The position numbers and the translations under genes are program-made. The notes below the pieces were generated by a model. It worked only from the letters and a program-made list of their open reading frames with translations. It ran no database searches and was not told the DNA's origin. From Competibacteraceae bacterium UBA6584 (GTDB lineage Bacteria > Pseudomonadota > Gammaproteobacteria > Competibacterales > Competibacteraceae), in NCBI GenBank assembly GCA_002433805.1, contig DJIW01000083.1, positions 1 to 8,583 on the forward strand: a stretch of DNA of 8,583 bases, given 5' to 3'. Shown here piece by piece: positions 7,952-8,583 of the stretch (position 1 is the stretch's first letter; each line of letters starts with the position of its first letter).

Positions 7952-7969
7952 ATGCGATTGCAATCGCAT
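7952..7969. promoter_or_regulatory. Perfect 18-bp palindrome, probable operator
   Basis: ATGCGATTGCAATCGCAT is a perfect inverted repeat of two 9-bp halves without a spacer. It lies 2 bp downstream of the -10 box and covers the predicted transcription start. Most of its promoter-proximal half should therefore not be transcribed, which favours a protein-binding site in DNA over an RNA hairpin. The half-site core AATCGC/GCGATT occurs again at 7911-7916, between the ribosome site and the start codon. A repressor bound here would block initiation. The likeliest binder is the first gene's product, by inference only. Confidence 0.7.
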
Positions 7970-7971
7970 AC

Positions 7972-8000
7972 AATTTAGAGCAATTAATACTCATTGTCAA
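7972..8000 (-). promoter_or_regulatory. Sigma70-type promoter of the regulator-pspA-yqiJ-yqiK operon
   Basis: On the minus strand, a perfect -35 TTGACA (7995-8000) is separated by exactly 17 bp from TAAATT (7972-7977), which matches 4 of 6 consensus -10 bases. The surroundings are AT-rich, unlike the GC-rich genes on either side. The predicted start is near 7965, giving a leader of about 55 nt before the ATG at 7910. I saw no sigma54 -24/-12 element, which classical pspA promoters have. Confidence 0.75.
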
Positions 8001-8264
8001 ACTTTGATCAGCGGCGATCCAAACTCTTCAGCACGCTTTACCATGGGCGAACGCGCCGCTCGTGACCCACGCCAATGCCGGCGGACGCTATGCCACAACC
8101 CCTGGGCCGTCCAATCCGAATGAGCCCGAACGGTCAGAACAGAGAATCGGCATTGGGGACATGCGGCCAACACGGGCGCGGGATGGCCGCCTTCCGTCGG
8201 TCTGTTCCGGCTTCGAGATCTCCGCCGAATGCCAAGGCCGGTCAGCCGCTGACTCTTGAGCCGA
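8001..8264. other. Intergenic stretch without a convincing gene
   Basis: This is the GC-rich space between the operon promoter and the stop of the thioredoxin-fold gene. Two overlapping 65-codon plus-strand frames (8062-8259 and 8075-8272) have no visible ribosome site or recognisable motif. A 9-bp inverted repeat (8072-8080 with 8148-8156, CCAATGCCG/CGGCATTGG) and a small hairpin, GTCAG-CCG-CTGAC (8241-8253), are present. The hairpin lies just past the stop of the thioredoxin-fold gene but has no T-run, so it is at best a weak terminator. Confidence 0.6.
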
Positions 8265-8583
8265 TCACCTGAAATAATCCGGCTCGTTACCCGCCTTCCA
8301 CTTGATGTTGCACCCCACGCTCGGCCGCTGTTCGGGCGAGACCGGCCAGCCGGTTAAAATGGCGTCCGCGGCCGCCCGCAGGCTGGCCCCGGTCACCGGA
8401 ACGGCGTTGCCCGGCCGGCTCCCATCGAACTGCCCGCGATAAACCAGCTTGCGCTCGGCGTTGAACAGAAAGAAATCCGGCGTGCAGGCCGCCTGATAGG
8501 CTTTGGCGGTGTTTTGACTTTCATCGTACAAATACGGAAAGGGATAACCGAACGTCCTCGCCTCCTCTGTAGAACGACACATG
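8265..8583 (-). CDS. Thioredoxin-fold (AhpC/TSA-like redoxin) protein, C-terminal part (partial)
   Basis: The gene continues beyond the right edge of the window. The visible 106 codons or so contain FPYLYDES, AYQAACTPDFFLF (with the Thr-Pro cis-proline of the thioredoxin fold), LVYRGQFDGSRPGN and the closing PSVGCNIKWK. I know this pattern from a widespread family of about 190-residue 'thioredoxin family proteins'. The Cys-x-x-Cys active site, if present, would lie upstream of the window. An in-frame ATG sits at 8580-8582, but the family normally extends well upstream, so I treat the gene as cut rather than complete. The real substrate is unknown. It points the same way as the operon, but the promoter at 7972-8000 lies between them, so they are probably transcribed separately. 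Confidence 0.85.
   Translation of the reverse strand, partial: MCRSTEEARTFGYPFPYLYDESQNTAKAYQAACTPDFFLFNAERKLVYRGQFDGSRPGNAVPVTGASLRAAADAILTGWPVSPEQRPSVGCNIKWKAGNEPDYFR

Noticed and set aside
7939..7952. Short inverted repeat TTCAT-ATAA-ATGAA in the operon leader
   Set aside because: A 5-bp AT-rich stem is too weak to call a regulatory hairpin and is expected by chance in AT-rich DNA.
7952..7969. Fur or Zur box reading of the palindrome
   Set aside because: The site is a contiguous even-length palindrome, not the 19-bp odd-centred GATAATGATAATCATTATC pattern, and the operon has no metal-uptake gene. It cannot be excluded without binding data.
7911..8000. N-terminal extension of the first operon gene from an ATG at 8000
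   Set aside because: It would put the -10 box and palindrome within the coding region and lacks a ribosome site, whereas 7910 has AGGAG at 5 nt.
8241..8253. Hairpin after the thioredoxin-fold gene as an intrinsic terminator
   Set aside because: The stem is only 5 bp and no T-run follows on the minus strand.

Overview
The window is high-GC bacterial DNA with tightly packed genes. It looks like a proteobacterium, most likely a gammaproteobacterium. The evidence is an ATGA-coupled tamA-tamB pair and YqiJ/YqiK-type proteins with recognisable E. coli counterparts. I cannot name the genus. No rRNA, tRNA, CRISPR array, insertion sequence or phage gene was seen.

Layout. Positions 1-142 (+) hold the last strands of the outer-membrane barrel protein TamA. 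Positions 139-4311 (+) are a complete tamB (1390 aa), the inner-membrane-anchored periplasmic bridge of the TAM system. It contains a striking 61-residue tandem repeat. After a 23-nt gap, four genes run on the minus strand, tail-to-tail with tamB. In transcription order they are a small protein with a ribbon-helix-helix-like N-terminus (7910-7395), a PspA/IM30-family protein (7402-6731), a YqiJ-like OB-fold membrane protein (6714-6079) and a YqiK-like flotillin (6050-4335). Genes 1 and 2 overlap by 8 nt and the other gaps are 16 and 28 nt, so this is almost certainly one operon. A good sigma70-type promoter (TTGACA, 17-bp spacer, TAAATT) lies upstream, with a perfect 18-bp palindrome over the predicted transcription start. 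Positions 8001-8264 contain no convincing gene. The window closes with the C-terminal part of a thioredoxin-fold protein (8265-8583, minus).

How the parts fit. TamA/TamB serve outer-membrane assembly and phospholipid traffic. PspA-type proteins, YqiJ and flotillins are linked to inner-membrane integrity and membrane domains. The whole window therefore reads as an envelope-maintenance neighbourhood. The most interesting part is the four-gene operon. Its first gene may be a DNA-binding autorepressor acting on the palindrome. That would be a control circuit unlike the PspF/sigma54 control of classical psp. This is inference from sequence and needs testing.
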